Source: an uncultured Burkholderiales bacterium
Lineage (GTDB): Bacteria; Pseudomonadota; Gammaproteobacteria; Burkholderiales; Burkholderiaceae_C
DNA length: 64,000 nucleotides
Assembly: GCA_903932865.1 (NCBI GenBank)
Contig: CAIZHQ010000020.1
Span: forward strand, 204,468 to 268,467
Direction: 5' to 3'
The notes under the pieces are model-generated. The model saw only the letters and a list, made by a program, of their open reading frames with translations, ran no database searches and was not told where the DNA came from. Numbering within the stretch: position 1 is the first letter of the stretch; each line of letters begins with the position of its first letter. The translations under genes and the position numbers were made by a program. This document shows, one piece after another, positions 26,346 through 34,398 of this stretch.

Positions 26346-26372
26346 AGCTGTCGATGAAGCGAAAGAAAAAAC

Positions 26373-27635
26373 ATGAAACTGTCACAAGCCGAAATTCAGG
26401 CTTCAGCCCGCGCCGAAGCCTTTGCCATGCCGATCGAGCAGATCGACCCCGGAACACCAGCTTATTTTGAGAACGACACCGTTGGTCATTATTTCGAACG
26501 CCTTCGACGTGACGACCCTGTCCACCACTGCAACAGCGCTTTGTACGGACCGTATTGGTCGGTGACCCGTTTCCAGGACATCATGCAGGTGGACACCAAC
26601 CACGGCATCTACTCTTCAGACTGGACAAATGGTGGTATTGCCATCACCGAACCACCACCGGGTGAAGCGAAGTTGCAGATGTTCATCGCCATGGACCCTC
26701 CGCGCCATGACGTGCAACGCAAGGCCGTTCAGCCCATCGTAGCGCCGGGCAACCTGGCCAACATGCAGAACCTCATCCGGGAGCGGACCTGCAAAGTTCT
26801 CGACGGCTTGCCTCGTGGCGAGACCTTCAACTGGGTAGAGCATGTGTCTATCGAGCTCACCACTTTGATGCTGGCGACTCTTTTTGATTTTCCGATCGAG
26901 GACCGTCACCTGTTGACGCACTGGTCAGATGTGGCCACCGCCAACAAGGATGTTGACCCCAACGCGCCAACGCGTGAAGAACGCCTGGCTGAATTGCAAA
27001 AGATGGCGGCTTATTTCACCCGCCTGTGGAATGAACGCGTCAACTCAAGTCCAGGATCCGACCTGATTTCCATGATGGCCCACAACCCGGAAACCCGGAA
27101 CATGTCTCCGCAGGAATTCATGGGCAATCTGGTGTTGCTGATCGTGGGTGGTAACGACACCACTCGCAACTCGATGACCGGAGGCCTGCTGGCCCTGCAC
27201 AACAACCCGGCCGAATGGGACAAGCTGCGAAACAATCCAGCCTTGGTGGACAACATGGTCTCGGAAATCATTCGCTGGCAGACACCGCTGGCCCACATGC
27301 GCCGCACAGCCTTGCAAGACACAGAACTGGGCGGCAAACAGATCAAAAAAGGCGACAAGGTGGTGATGTGGTATCTCTCGGGCAACCGCGACGAGGAAGC
27401 CATTCCCAACGCGAGCCAGTTCATCATTGATCGGCCACGTGCACGCCAACACTTGTCTTTTGGCTTTGGCATCCACCGCTGTGTGGGGAACCGCTTGGCA
27501 GAGATGCAACTGCGGATCCTGTGGGAAGAAATTCACAAGCGCTTTCCCGTCATTGAAGTCGTGGCCGACCCGGTGCGAGTGCGTTCGCCCTTTGTGCGTG
27601 GCTTCACCGAACTCATGGTGCGCATACCCACATGA
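26373..27635 (+). CDS. Cytochrome P450, CYP153-like alkane/fatty-acid hydroxylase
   Basis: 420 aa soluble bacterial P450. The I-helix is LLIVGGNDTTRNSMTGG, the ExxR motif is in MVSEIIRWQTPLAHMRR, and the heme loop HLSFGFGIHRCVGNRLAEMQ puts the Cys thiolate at residue 370. AMDPPRHDVQRKAVQPIVAP and the end FVRGFTELMVRI are hallmarks I associate with CYP153A enzymes, which hydroxylate terminal carbons of medium-chain alkanes, alcohols, fatty acids and some terpenes. Partners are the ferredoxin upstream and the ADH at the head of the operon. Subfamily assignment is from motif memory. Confidence 0.88.
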   Translation: MKLSQAEIQASARAEAFAMPIEQIDPGTPAYFENDTVGHYFERLRRDDPVHHCNSALYGPYWSVTRFQDIMQVDTNHGIYSSDWTNGGIAITEPPPGEAKLQMFIAMDPPRHDVQRKAVQPIVAPGNLANMQNLIRERTCKVLDGLPRGETFNWVEHVSIELTTLMLATLFDFPIEDRHLLTHWSDVATANKDVDPNAPTREERLAELQKMAAYFTRLWNERVNSSPGSDLISMMAHNPETRNMSPQEFMGNLVLLIVGGNDTTRNSMTGGLLALHNNPAEWDKLRNNPALVDNMVSEIIRWQTPLAHMRRTALQDTELGGKQIKKGDKVVMWYLSGNRDEEAIPNASQFIIDRPRARQHLSFGFGIHRCVGNRLAEMQLRILWEEIHKRFPVIEVVADPVRVRSPFVRGFTELMVRIPT

Positions 27636-29137
27636 ACGAGGCGCCTGACATGAAGCCGTTGCCCGAGCAATTGGATGTGCTGATCATCGGCGCCGGTATT
27701 TCTGGCGTCGGTGCTGCCTGCCACCTGCAGCAACAGTGCCCGGACAAGCGTTTTGCGTTAGTCGAGGCCCAGGCCAGTTTCGGCGGCACATGGCGGACTC
27801 ACAACTATCCCGGCATTCGCTCCGACAGCGATCTTTTCACCTTTGGCTACCGATTCAAGCCGTGGCGCGGCAACCCGATCGCCAGTGGCGATCAGATCTT
27901 GAACTACATGAACGAGGTCATCGACGAATACGACTTGGCTGCGCGGATCCATTACCGAAACCGTGTGACCTCGGCCCGGTGGTCTTCTGTCGACGCCCGC
28001 TGGCATGTCGAGATCCTGCAAACGCCACAAGAAAGCAAGCCTGTCATCCGCCAAGTGCGTTGTCAGTTTTTATGGATGTGCCAGGGTTACTACAGTCACG
28101 CCGCGGGTTACACGCCGGAATGGTCCGGTATGAATGACTTTGCCGGTCGCATCGTCCACCCGCAACAATGGCCGAGAGACCTCGACCTGACCGGTCAGCG
28201 TGTGGTGGTGATCGGTTCTGGCGCGACCGCCGCAACACTGGTACCTTCCCTGGCGGGCCGCTGTGCGCATGTGACCATGCTCCAGCGATCACCCACTTGG
28301 TTTGCAACTGGGCGCAACGCCAATGAACTGGCCGACACGCTGCGCGCACTGGACATACCGCACGAATGGACCCATGAAATCGTGCGCCGCAAAGTGCTTT
28401 TTGACCAAGCCCACATCCAGCGGCGATGTGTCCAAGAGCCCGAGACTGTGGCGGCTGAACTGCTCGCCGCAGCCAGAGAGGCACTCGGCCCCGAACACGC
28501 ACACTTGGTCGATGTCCATTTCAAGCCGACCTATCGCCCATGGCAACAGCGTTTGGCCTTTGTGCCCGATGGCGACCTTTTCAAAGCGATACGTCATGGG
28601 CAGGCCAGTATTCAAACTGGTTCGATTGAGCGCTTCGTGCCAGAAGGCATTCGCCTGAGCAACGGTGAGACTGTGCCCGCCGATGTGATTGTGACTGCCA
28701 CAGGTTTTAACCTGAACGTATTGGGTGACATTGATTTCCAGATCGATGGCAAGCCGCTGGACTTTGCGAGCAGCGTCACTTGGCGCGGTGCCATGTTCAC
28801 AGGCTTACCCAATTTGTTGTGGGTGTTCGGCTATTTCCGTGCCAGTTGGACGCTGCGCACCGACTTGCTGGGCGACTTTTTCTGCAAGCTTGTGAAGCAC
28901 ATGGACCAACACAAATTGCGCAGTGTGGTTCCAGCGCTTCGACCTGAAGACCAAGACATGACCTTGAGCCCTTGGGTGCGACCCGACAACTTCAATCCCG
29001 GTTACCTGGCTCGGGGCATGCATCAGTTGCCACGCCAAGGTGATCGTGCACCCTGGTTGCACCTGCAAGACTATTCGACCGACAAGAACGATCTTCCAGT
29101 GGCCGCACTCGATGACGGCTCTTTGATTTTTAACTGA
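27632..29137 (+). CDS. Baeyer-Villiger-type flavin monooxygenase, copy 1
   Basis: 501 aa, starting at an ATGA overlap with the P450. FAD motif IIGAGISGVGAACHLQ (~16-31), the BVMO fingerprint F-x-G-x3-H-x3-W-P as FAGRIVHPQQWP (~170), and the NADP motif VVVIGSGATAATL (~190). The N-terminus FGGTWRTHNYPGIRSDSDL is typical of the family. It inserts O next to a ketone to give an ester or lactone, using NADPH. The SDR upstream and the esterase downstream would supply the ketone and cleave the ester. It is a clear paralogue of the gene at 50738. Confidence 0.92.
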   Translation: MNEAPDMKPLPEQLDVLIIGAGISGVGAACHLQQQCPDKRFALVEAQASFGGTWRTHNYPGIRSDSDLFTFGYRFKPWRGNPIASGDQILNYMNEVIDEYDLAARIHYRNRVTSARWSSVDARWHVEILQTPQESKPVIRQVRCQFLWMCQGYYSHAAGYTPEWSGMNDFAGRIVHPQQWPRDLDLTGQRVVVIGSGATAATLVPSLAGRCAHVTMLQRSPTWFATGRNANELADTLRALDIPHEWTHEIVRRKVLFDQAHIQRRCVQEPETVAAELLAAAREALGPEHAHLVDVHFKPTYRPWQQRLAFVPDGDLFKAIRHGQASIQTGSIERFVPEGIRLSNGETVPADVIVTATGFNLNVLGDIDFQIDGKPLDFASSVTWRGAMFTGLPNLLWVFGYFRASWTLRTDLLGDFFCKLVKHMDQHKLRSVVPALRPEDQDMTLSPWVRPDNFNPGYLARGMHQLPRQGDRAPWLHLQDYSTDKNDLPVAALDDGSLIFN

Positions 29138-29190
29138 GTTTTTCTCAACGCACCTAGAAAATTTTCACCACCACAATCAGGAGACACTTC

Positions 29191-30162
29191 ATGAGAAATG
29201 CATTGACACGCCGCCAGACTCTTCAAGCGTTGGGGGCCAGCTTGCTGCCGATGCCGCTGATTGCAGTAGCGCAAGCCGCTTTTCCAAATAAGCCCGTTCG
29301 AATCATCGTGCCGCTGCCTGCCAGCGGTGCAGCCGACGTGTCGGTGCGGATCTTGACAGAATTCATGCAACAGCCTCTGGGCCAAAGCCTCGTGGTGGAG
29401 AACCGACCCGGTGGAATTTACCAAATCGGCATTCAGGCCATCACCAGCGCTCCAGCGGACGGTTACACCCTGATTCACCTCAATGCAACCATGTGTGCCG
29501 TACAGGCTTCGCTCAAACGCTTTGACATGCTCAAACAACTCATTCCCGTGGGGTTGATGGGCTCAACAGATGCCATGCTTTGCATTGCCAACAATGCGCC
29601 ATTCAAGACTGCACAAGAAATGGTTGCATGGGGCAAGGCCAACCCCGGCAAGCTCAACTATGGCTCCACAGGTCCGGGCTCGATGGAGCATTTGAGCATG
29701 GTCAGCATCATGCAACGTGTCGGCATCACGGGGAACAACATTCCATTCAAAGGCGGTCCAGATGGTGCCTTGGCGCTGGCGCAAGGTGAGATCCAGGCTA
29801 TGGCATTGCCAGCGCCACTGATCATCCAGTTCAGAGACAAAATCAGACCTGTGATTGCCCTGACGGAACAAAGGATTGGCTTCTTGCCTGATTTGCCCAC
29901 CGCCAAAGAGCAGGGGCTGGATATCCCCACGGTGAATTACTGGGGTGGCCTAGCTGTCCCTGTTGGCACCCCAACTGCTGTCGTCGAGACCCTTGAAAAA
30001 GCCATGAGCGTTGCCGTGAATAACCCGGCGCTGTCTCAGCGTTACACCCCATTGGGACTGAATGCACGATTTGCAGGTGGCGCCGCATTCAAAACCATCA
30101 TCGAGCGTGACCTTCAGTGGCTGGGCGATGCGGTCAAGTCGGCCAATTTGCAATTGAGCTGA
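29191..30162 (+). CDS. Bug/TctC-family periplasmic binding protein
   Basis: 323 aa. Signal region MRNALTRRQTLQALGASLLPMPLIAVAQA with an RR pair, so Tat export is possible. Bug motifs are PVRIIVPLPASGAADVSVRI, LVVENRPGGIYQIG and ADGYTLIHLN. AGGAG precedes the ATG. It is in the P450 operon between the monooxygenase and the esterase, with a second Bug protein two genes on, so the two probably bind different acids or a substrate and a product. No cognate membrane carrier is nearby. Confidence 0.92.
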   Translation: MRNALTRRQTLQALGASLLPMPLIAVAQAAFPNKPVRIIVPLPASGAADVSVRILTEFMQQPLGQSLVVENRPGGIYQIGIQAITSAPADGYTLIHLNATMCAVQASLKRFDMLKQLIPVGLMGSTDAMLCIANNAPFKTAQEMVAWGKANPGKLNYGSTGPGSMEHLSMVSIMQRVGITGNNIPFKGGPDGALALAQGEIQAMALPAPLIIQFRDKIRPVIALTEQRIGFLPDLPTAKEQGLDIPTVNYWGGLAVPVGTPTAVVETLEKAMSVAVNNPALSQRYTPLGLNARFAGGAAFKTIIERDLQWLGDAVKSANLQLS

Positions 30163-30235
30163 TGCACTCAATCCAAGAGCGGGCCGGCCTATCGCTTGCC
30201 CGCTTAGTGGCTTCATCACGTACCCCTTGCATGCC

Positions 30236-31228
30236 ATGACTACCTACCCGGATCCTGCCTTGCTGAACCCTGGCAGCATTTCACCAGACATTCACCAGCG
30301 AAATGCGCTCATCGCCCAAGCGATGGCTGCGATGCCCGAGTGGTGGGAGATTGGAGCGCCCGCTTTTCGCCAGAAGCAGCGCGAGGGCGCAGGTATTTTT
30401 CCACCCGTGGTTTTCAGCGAGCGAGCCCATACAAGAACCATTGATGGCCCGGCAGGCCCCTTGCGCTTGCGTGAATTTCTTCCAGCCCAAGGTCAAGCCC
30501 GTGGCGTTTACCTGCACATGCATGGCGGCGGTTGGGTCATTGGTGGGGCCGACATGCAAGACACCATGTTATTGGCACTGGCGGACCATGCGCAGGTGGT
30601 GGTGCTGAGTGTGCATTACCGACTCGCTCCTGAGCACCCTTACCCTGCAGCCCCTGACGACTGCCAAGCAGCCGCGCTTTGGCTGCTGGATCACTGCTCT
30701 CAACTTTACGGTTGCGATCAGTTGCTCATTGGCGGCGAATCCGCCGGAGCACACCTCAGTGCCGTCACCCTTCTGCGCTTGCGCCAACAACTTGGGGTTT
30801 GCCCCTTTGCAGGTGCAAATTTCAATTTCGGCCTGTTCGACATGGCATTGACGCCCAGTGCGCGCGCCTTTGGTAATGAACGGCTTTTTTTGCGCACCAT
30901 CGACATGGTTCAATTTCGGGACGCATTTTTACCGGGAGAACAAAACCTGCGTGACCCGGATATTTCCCCACTTTATGGTGACCTTCAGAATTTATGTCCA
31001 GCGCTTTTCACTATTGGTACGCGGGACGCCCTCCTAGACGACAGCCTATTCATGCATGCGCGATGGTTGGCGGCTGGAAACGCAGGGCAACTCGATGTCT
31101 ATCCAGGCGCACCTCATGTGTTCTTTCGGTTGGGTGATGCACACGGCCAAAGTTCCATGACACAGCAAATTCAATTTATCTGTCGCCAATTGAAATCAGC
31201 AGCATCTACATCAGGAGACCATAAATGA
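30236..31228 (+). CDS. Alpha/beta hydrolase, HSL-type esterase
   Basis: 330 aa from ATG 30236; the track start is a TTG 9 nt earlier. The oxyanion motif is HMHGGGWVIGGAD (~100), the nucleophile elbow is GGESAGAHLSAV (Ser ~165), the acid Asp is in TRDALLDDSL and the His in YPGAPHVFFRLG. These are the hormone-sensitive-lipase family signatures. It has no signal peptide. It most likely hydrolyses the ester or lactone made by the monooxygenase two genes upstream. It overlaps the following Bug gene by 4 nt. Confidence 0.92.
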   Translation: MTTYPDPALLNPGSISPDIHQRNALIAQAMAAMPEWWEIGAPAFRQKQREGAGIFPPVVFSERAHTRTIDGPAGPLRLREFLPAQGQARGVYLHMHGGGWVIGGADMQDTMLLALADHAQVVVLSVHYRLAPEHPYPAAPDDCQAAALWLLDHCSQLYGCDQLLIGGESAGAHLSAVTLLRLRQQLGVCPFAGANFNFGLFDMALTPSARAFGNERLFLRTIDMVQFRDAFLPGEQNLRDPDISPLYGDLQNLCPALFTIGTRDALLDDSLFMHARWLAAGNAGQLDVYPGAPHVFFRLGDAHGQSSMTQQIQFICRQLKSAASTSGDHK

Positions 31229-32193
31229 CCCCCTCGCACCGAATCCGCACCATCGTATGGCTCACTGCCGCACTCACCGCTGGTCCAGCCCTTGCTTCCT
31301 ACCCCGACCGCCCCGTCAAGCTGGTCGTACCTTTTCCTGCAGCTGGCAGCACTGACCTTGTAGCGCGTGCTCTTTCCGCTGAGCTGGGGGCCACCTTGGG
31401 GCAGCAGATCGTCGTTGAGAACAGAGCGGGTGCTGGCAGCCTGATCGGGTCCGAGGCAGTGGCAAAGGCTGCGCCAGACGGCTACACCATTCTGATGGCC
31501 GGGCTCACCAACGTCTTCCTGCCCTACGTGTACAAGGACTTGAAGTGGAACCCGATTGATGACTTTGTGGGCATCGGTCTTGTTGCAGATCTGCCCAACG
31601 TGATCGCAGTGAATTCAAAAACGCCTTACATGTCGCTGAGCCAGCTCGTTGCGGCCGACAAAGCCAAACCGGGCGCCATGTCGTTTGGCTCTGCCGGGGT
31701 TGCCACGCCATCGCACTTGGTCTGCGAAATGGTGAACCATCAGACCCAAATCAAGCTCCAGCACATCCCCTACAAAGGCAATGCACCTGCAGTGAACGAC
31801 CTCATGGCCGGACACATTCCTGTGATGTGCAACAACCTCGGTGGCACGCTGCCTTTCATGCAAAGTGGACAAATTCGCATCCTTGCACAGACTGGCAGAA
31901 CCCGTTCAGCAGCTGTGCCAGACGTTCCAACCTTCAGCGAGCTTGGGTTGCCTGGGCTTGATGCAGGGCTCTGGATGGGACTGGCGGCGCCCAAAGGCAC
32001 GCCAAAACAAGTTATCGACACATTGAACGCTGCACTTACCAAAGTGATGGCCATGCCGACAGTCAGGGAAAAACTGTCCAAGCTGGGTGCTACCCCGCTG
32101 AACCCATCACCGACTGCATTCGTCGAGCGCGTTCAAGCGGACCGCAAGGCATGGGATCCTGTTCTAAAAACTCTTGATTTAAGGCCCAACTGA
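31225..32193 (+). CDS. Bug/TctC-family periplasmic binding protein
   Basis: 322 aa. Sec signal peptide with core VWLTAALTAGPALA. Bug motifs are PVKLVVPFPAAGSTDLVARAL, IVVENRAGAGSLIGSEAVA and PDGYTILMAG. ATGA overlap with the esterase. It is the last gene of the ~9-kb TetR-led operon, followed by a hairpin and then the convergent integrase. It is a third distinct Bug protein in island I. Confidence 0.92.
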   Translation: MTPSHRIRTIVWLTAALTAGPALASYPDRPVKLVVPFPAAGSTDLVARALSAELGATLGQQIVVENRAGAGSLIGSEAVAKAAPDGYTILMAGLTNVFLPYVYKDLKWNPIDDFVGIGLVADLPNVIAVNSKTPYMSLSQLVAADKAKPGAMSFGSAGVATPSHLVCEMVNHQTQIKLQHIPYKGNAPAVNDLMAGHIPVMCNNLGGTLPFMQSGQIRILAQTGRTRSAAVPDVPTFSELGLPGLDAGLWMGLAAPKGTPKQVIDTLNAALTKVMAMPTVREKLSKLGATPLNPSPTAFVERVQADRKAWDPVLKTLDLRPN

Positions 32194-32254
32194 ATAGCCC
32201 CGGATTTTGGGTAGGCGCCACACTTTCAGAAGATGGCGCCTTAAGCATGAATTC
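32191..32254. repeat. 64-bp repeat copy 2, with terminator-like hairpin
   Basis: Counterpart of 6641-6704. It starts on the stop codon of the Bug gene. It contains the perfect inverted repeat AGGCGCCA (32213-32220) / TGGCGCCT (32234-32241), which could end transcription, though no T-run follows directly. Confidence 0.5.
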
Positions 32255-32277
32255 AAACTGCTTTGCTCAACCAATCA

Positions 32278-33252
32278 TCACACCGCCGACAACGCCCATG
32301 TTGGATTGAGCTGCGCAGTTGACGAACTGACCGATTGCCAACGCGCTTGTTGCGCCTCCAAGAGTGACATATGGTCCAGGTGGCCATATCTCCGAAGCAA
32401 CATGGTCTGATCCCGATGCCCGAGAATTTGCGAGGCAACCCCAACACCCACGCCATTCCTCAACAGCGATGCAGCGACCCAATGCCGGATGTCATGCACT
32501 CGCAGATCTGGACGACGCAACATGCCCGTCACGCTGCTCCACTTCTTTCGATAGCAAATGGGCGTGATGCCGTTCTTGCCCGCAAAGATCAATCGATCCC
32601 CAGAACCCGCAGTCAATGCAGGCTTCAAACGTTTGGCCAATGCCATAGTTTCGGGCGTAAAAAACAGTGTTCGCGAATCCCCGTTCTTGGTTCTGGGTAC
32701 GATGAGTTTTCCGCCTCCGATATCAAGCTCTTGCCATGACCTTTGAAGCAGCTCACTCTTGCGTGCGCCAGAGTCCACCAGCATCCAAACGAACAGCGTG
32801 AACAAGCGGTCTCTGCCCATTTTTGCGGCCAGGCGCAAGGACAAAATATCCTGCTCTGACGATGCCACGTAACGAATTTTTTCCTCGAAGCGCTTGACGG
32901 CAAGTGTGGGTGAAGTGAATCCTCTTGGAGCCATCCGACGACTCACAACAGCCCATCTATAGACTTGTCCCAGTGCACCGATGTCGCGGTTGACCGTGGA
33001 AGTTGCGTAACCAACTTCGACCAATGCCTCGGCTGCTTTTTGCAGTCGTTCACTGGAAATGGACCATGCCGATTCGTGACCGAAACCATTGACTGGGTCG
33101 CACCACTTTCTGAGCCGCAGCTCCAGTTCAAGACGGGGTTTTGCAAGCGAATGCGCTTGGACCAGTTCAGCCAACGTGACGTCAACGGGAACAAAAGATG
33201 AAGCCGCATCCGCTGCAGCTTTGAGATCGATGGGGTGTTTGAATTTGCGCAT
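32278..33252 (-). CDS. Tyrosine recombinase, island I integrase
   Basis: 324 aa site-specific recombinase. The catalytic domain shows SGARKSELLQRSW (Arg I), the Lys beta-hairpin region VPRTKNGDSRTLFF, HDIRHWVAASLL (His-x-x-Arg) and LGHRDQTMLLRRYGHL (His and the Tyr nucleophile). The N-terminal SAM-like domain is ~residues 45-130. The start lies ~90 bp from the tRNA-Val fragment at 33343 and the gene reads away from it, the usual int-next-to-att arrangement. It appears intact. A remnant of a close relative's 3' end is near 55.97-56.06 kb. Confidence 0.92.
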   Translation of the reverse strand: MRKFKHPIDLKAAADAASSFVPVDVTLAELVQAHSLAKPRLELELRLRKWCDPVNGFGHESAWSISSERLQKAAEALVEVGYATSTVNRDIGALGQVYRWAVVSRRMAPRGFTSPTLAVKRFEEKIRYVASSEQDILSLRLAAKMGRDRLFTLFVWMLVDSGARKSELLQRSWQELDIGGGKLIVPRTKNGDSRTLFFTPETMALAKRLKPALTAGSGDRLIFAGKNGITPICYRKKWSSVTGMLRRPDLRVHDIRHWVAASLLRNGVGVGVASQILGHRDQTMLLRRYGHLDHMSLLEAQQARWQSVSSSTAQLNPTWALSAV

Positions 33253-33342
33253 GGGGTTTCCTAGAACACTGCCTTAGAAAACCTAAAACAAGTGTGAAGA
33301 AAACCCTAACAGCCGTTGATTTGGAAGAGGAAATTCCAAAAG

Positions 33343-33389
33343 TGGTGGGCGATGCAGGGTTTGAACCTGCGACCCCTGCAGTGTGAAAA
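33343..33389 (-). other. 3' half of tRNA-Val(CAC), island attachment core (copy B)
   Basis: Minus strand: anticodon loop TTCACAC, stem TGCAG, T-arm GCAGG-TTCAAAC-CCTGC, acceptor ATCGCCC, A, CCA. As in copy A, similarity to a tRNA stops at the anticodon loop and the 5' half is absent. There is no tRNA terminator on its CCA side; the integrase of island I is there instead. This marks the end of island I and the start of a second element. Confidence 0.82.
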
Positions 33390-33599
33390 CGCCAACATTT
33401 CACCTTTTTCCCATTTAAAAACAACAACTTAGCTGTTTTTGACTGGATCAAAGTAGTATACTTGTAGTATACCCATGTAATTACAAAGTGATATTTAAAT
33501 TTCACTTATTTGACGCTGACTGTAATCCAGTGTCATTTCTTTTTACGGTGCTGTTTTTTTAAGCACATCTCACAGTGTCATTGTGGCCCAAGAACGGGT

Positions 33600-33756
33600 C
33601 AATGTATATAGAGTTTTAGTTCCGAATGGCCAAAGTGTATGAAGTTTTAGTTCGCACTGGCTAATGTATATAAAGTTTTCGCTCAAACACACTCAATGTA
33701 TATGGAGTTTTGGTTGGCACTGGCCAATGTATATAAAGTTTTGATGGCGACGATTG
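33600..33756 (+). repeat. Tandem ~31-bp repeat array, five units (copy B)
   Basis: Unit positions (AATG or variant) are 33601, 33632, 33663, 33695 and 33726, spaced 31, 31, 32 and 31 bp. The units match CAATGTATATAAAGTTTTGG with the same variants as copy A. Units have drifted individually, but the phase is kept. Confidence 0.8.
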
Positions 33757-34398
33757 AGCACCCTCTTCCTATGAGTTGGGCGCCGCAGGATGGGGATTGA
33801 TTTGTGCGCGCTCGATCCAACGTCAATGTACAGAATTTGATGTCAGTTAAATCGTCGGAACAATTCCATAGCTGTGATCAAGTGTCATTTTTTTACGCTG
33901 AGAAATTTTCGAGCCACAACTTTCAAGCGAGTCACACGTAGAGCCGTCGATCAATATATATAAATTTTTTGTTTGAAGTGCCCGATGTGCATGAAGTTTG
34001 TGATTTGTACTTCGACCTACCCCCTTCGCTTTGCTGACGATTAGCGGCAGGGAGCTCATAAATTTCACCTGCGTCGATGACTCACCAGGTTATTTTTTAT
34101 AACTGCAATGCAGCGATTGCCGCCGGTCGTGTCCTACAGTCATTTCGGGGCTTTCTGCCAAAAGCAGTCACTCAAACTCAGTCGTCACTGTTTCCTCCGC
34201 TGACCGCTTTCAGGTGACCAACTGACAGTTGCAAAGCTCTGGATCGCTTTAAGGTGATGACGGTCCGCTATATTGAAATTAATCACCGATTGGCAAATAG
34301 ACGAGCTTTTTTTAGTACCACTAATGAAAAATTATCCGCCACCTAAGTTCAGCAGTGGTCATAGATTTTCATGAGTAATTCAGCACAAGAAAAAATTT

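Larger units (their letters stand above)
33343..34017. repeat. ~0.7-kb direct repeat, copy B
   Basis: Same order of landmarks as 7128-7836 with scattered differences. It is one array unit shorter. It is not immediately followed by an integrase pseudogene, unlike copy A. Confidence 0.85.
33253..34398. other. Gene-free junction between islands I and II
   Basis: It holds the tRNA-Val 3' half (33343), direct repeat copy B with its array, and from ~34020 an intergenic stretch without a plausible gene. Within that stretch, 34116-34165 (GGTCGTGTCC... CAGTCA... GGGCTT) repeats the sequence at ~9836-9884. Around 34200-34270 is another low-complexity-free intergenic block with CCGCTTTCAGGTGACC. ORF 33847-34068 (minus) is a shadow. 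Confidence 0.7.
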
